A stretch of DNA of 64,000 nt from Betaproteobacteria bacterium (GTDB lineage Bacteria; Pseudomonadota; Gammaproteobacteria; Burkholderiales; SG8-39): contig SCTY01000012.1 of NCBI GenBank assembly GCA_004297625.1, forward strand, positions 1-64,000, in the 5' to 3' direction. The position numbers and the translations under genes were made by a program. Shown here one piece after another: positions 62,606 to 64,000 of this stretch. How positions within the stretch are numbered: the stretch's first letter is position 1; every line of letters begins with the position of its first letter. The notes under the pieces were generated by a model. It saw only the letters and a program-made list of their open reading frames with translations. It was not told the origin of the DNA and made no database searches.

Positions 62606-63699
62606 GCGCGCAGGCGCTGCAGGTGCTGGTGCTGGAGGACGAGCCCGCCGACGCCGAGCTCGAGCTCGCGGCGCTCGCCGAAGGCGGCTTCCGCTGCGCG
62701 CCCACTTTCGCCGACAGCCGCGCCGCCTTCGAGGCGGCCTTCGTGCCGGGCCGTTTCGACCTCGTGATCGCCGACTACCGGCTGCCCGACTACACCGGCC
62801 TGGAAGCGCTCGAGCACGTGCGCCGTCAGGACCCGCTCGTGCCGTTCGTACTCGTCTCCGGGGCGCTCGGCGAGGAGCGCGCGGTGGAGGCGCTGCGCTC
62901 GGGCGCGACCGACTACGTCCTCAAGCACGGCCTCGCGCGCCTCGCGAGCGCGGTGCGCCGCGCGCTCGAGGAGCGCCGCGAGCACGAGCGCCATCTCGCC
63001 ACGCGCAAGGCGCTCGAGCTTTCCCAGGAGCGCCTGCGGGCGCTGTCGCGCAGGCTGCTGGAAGTGCAGGAACAGGAGCGCGGCCGCCTCGCGCGCGACC
63101 TGCACGACGACATCGGCCAGGCGCTTACGGCGCTAAAGATCCAGCTCGAGTCGCTCGCGCGCTGCGCCGGCTCGAGCGCCGCGCGCATCCTCGAATGCGC
63201 CGAGACCACCCGCCATGCGCTCGAGCGGGTGCGCCAGCTCTCGCTCAGCTTGCGGCCTTCGCAGCTCGACGATCTGGGCCTCGTCGCGGCGCTGCGCTCG
63301 CATCTCGATCGCCAGGCGAGCATCGGCGGCCTCACGCCGAATTTCGATGCCGCGGAAGCGCCGCGCGGCGCGGCGCGGGAGATCGAGACCGCCTGCTTCC
63401 GCGTTGCGCAGGAAGCGATCACCAACGTGCTGCGCCACGCCGGCGCGCGCAACCTCTGGGTGCGCCTCTTTAGCGTGGGCGGGCGCCTCGCGCTTTCGGT
63501 ACGCGATGACGGCAAGGGATTCGACCTTGATTCGGCGCGGCGCCGCGGCGCCGCGGGGGCAAGCCTCGGGCTCGTCGGCATGGAGGAGCGGGTGGCGCTC
63601 GCCGGCGGCACGCTCGAGTTGCGATCCGTTCCCGGACAGGGCACGGTATTGCTGGCAACATTCCCCGTGCAGCCTGGTGAAAAGGAAGGTTTCCGTTGA
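62602..63699 (+). CDS. Receiver-histidine kinase fusion (NarX-type kinase)
   Basis: 365 aa from ATG 62602. N-terminal receiver with ED pair and D58 (VIADYRLPDYTG), a helical linker, then HisKA_3 with H168 in ARDLHDDIGQALTALK and a HATPase (VAQEAITNVLRHAGA, DDGKGFD, LGLVGMEERV). This kinase type pairs with NarL-family regulators, one of which overlaps the 3' end. Receiver at the N-terminus means it can be phosphorylated by the upstream kinase, giving a relay. Confidence 0.92.
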   Translation: MSAQALQVLVLEDEPADAELELAALAEGGFRCAPTFADSRAAFEAAFVPGRFDLVIADYRLPDYTGLEALEHVRRQDPLVPFVLVSGALGEERAVEALRSGATDYVLKHGLARLASAVRRALEERREHERHLATRKALELSQERLRALSRRLLEVQEQERGRLARDLHDDIGQALTALKIQLESLARCAGSSAARILECAETTRHALERVRQLSLSLRPSQLDDLGLVAALRSHLDRQASIGGLTPNFDAAEAPRGAAREIETACFRVAQEAITNVLRHAGARNLWVRLFSVGGRLALSVRDDGKGFDLDSARRRGAAGASLGLVGMEERVALAGGTLELRSVPGQGTVLLATFPVQPGEKEGFR

Positions 63700-64000
63700 T
63701 CCGCGTCGTGCTTGCCGATGACCACGCCCTGGTGCGTGCAGGAATCCGCTCGCTTCTCGGCGCGATGGCCGACGTCGAAGTCGTCGGCGAAGCCGCGAGC
63801 GGCGAGGAGGCATTGGAGATTGCCGAGCGCGAGCACCCCGATGTCGTGCTGATGGATATCGCGATGAAGGGAATCACCGGCCTCGAAGCGGCGGCCCGCA
63901 TGCGCGAGGAGCAGCCGGCGGTCCGCGTGGTCATCCTCTCGATGCACTCGGGAGAGGAATACGTGCTGCAGGCGCTGCGCGCGGGCGCCGTGGGCTACCT
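63696..64000 (+). CDS. NarL/FixJ-family response regulator (partial)
   Basis: First 101 codons from TTG 63696, overlapping the kinase stop (TTGA); cut by the window end. Receiver with ADDHALVRAG, phospho-acceptor D54 (VLMDIAMKG) and LRAGAVGYL. A LuxR-type DNA-binding domain is expected beyond the edge. Terminal output of the kinase/kinase/regulator set. Confidence 0.9.
   Translation, partial: MIRVVLADDHALVRAGIRSLLGAMADVEVVGEAASGEEALEIAEREHPDVVLMDIAMKGITGLEAAARMREEQPAVRVVILSMHSGEEYVLQALRAGAVGY

Overview
The window looks like a chromosomal segment of a high-GC betaproteobacterium, probably from or near the Burkholderiales. The reasons are the gene orders ruvB-ybgC-tolQRAB-pal-cpoB-tRNA-Lys, spoT-rpoZ-gmk-yicC facing rph-rdgB-hemW, and thiS-thiG-trmB; several TctC-type (Bug) solute-binding proteins; a SapC-family protein; and strong G/C preference at third codon positions. 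No 16S gene is present, so the assignment rests on gene content only.

Layout. 0-5.6 kb: two paralogous DUF3391/HD-GYP proteins on the minus strand surround a plus-strand membrane hybrid histidine kinase. An alpha/beta hydrolase and a uppP gene cut off after about 33 codons follow. 5.9-16.5 kb: a 3317-aa lipase/RTX/cadherin-like protein and a small membrane protein translated just ahead of it. 17-24 kb: a LuxR-type regulator, then ruvB and the Tol-Pal operon, ending at tRNA-Lys. 24-36.8 kb: mostly housekeeping genes (DegP-type protease, stringent response, rpoZ, gmk, yicC, rph, rdgB, hemW, trmB, thiamine genes) with a few small genes.

36.8-45.4 kb: accessory region. It opens with a broken tRNA-Gly that has become an imperfect hairpin and an intact tRNA-Gly(CCC). 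A visibly lower-GC cassette follows: a TctC, RidA, Fe-S/CCG protein and FAH-family hydrolase operon, divergent from a second RidA and a molybdopterin oxidoreductase. An exact FNR-box consensus lies in the divergent promoter region. A 17-bp perfect direct repeat brackets the cassette, and the right edge abuts truncated tctC and crp/fnr genes. This is the best candidate for an undescribed system: an oxygen-controlled catabolic module.

45.4-54.7 kb: sensor kinases and response regulators (one kinase has a FixL-like PAS), a 5'-nucleotidase and a SapC-family protein. 54.75-57.93 kb: a 3.1-kb island in the 3' end of tRNA-Ala(CGC), with an imperfect att repeat at each end. It holds two divergent gene pairs, one encoding an SDH-type Clp-fold protease, and no integrase. 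57.9-64 kb: a degenerate receiver, a molybdenum-carrier-like protein, a TctC protein, and a translationally coupled kinase/kinase/regulator set that runs off the window.

Limits: all domain calls are from reading motifs by eye. No database search, fold prediction or GC computation was run.
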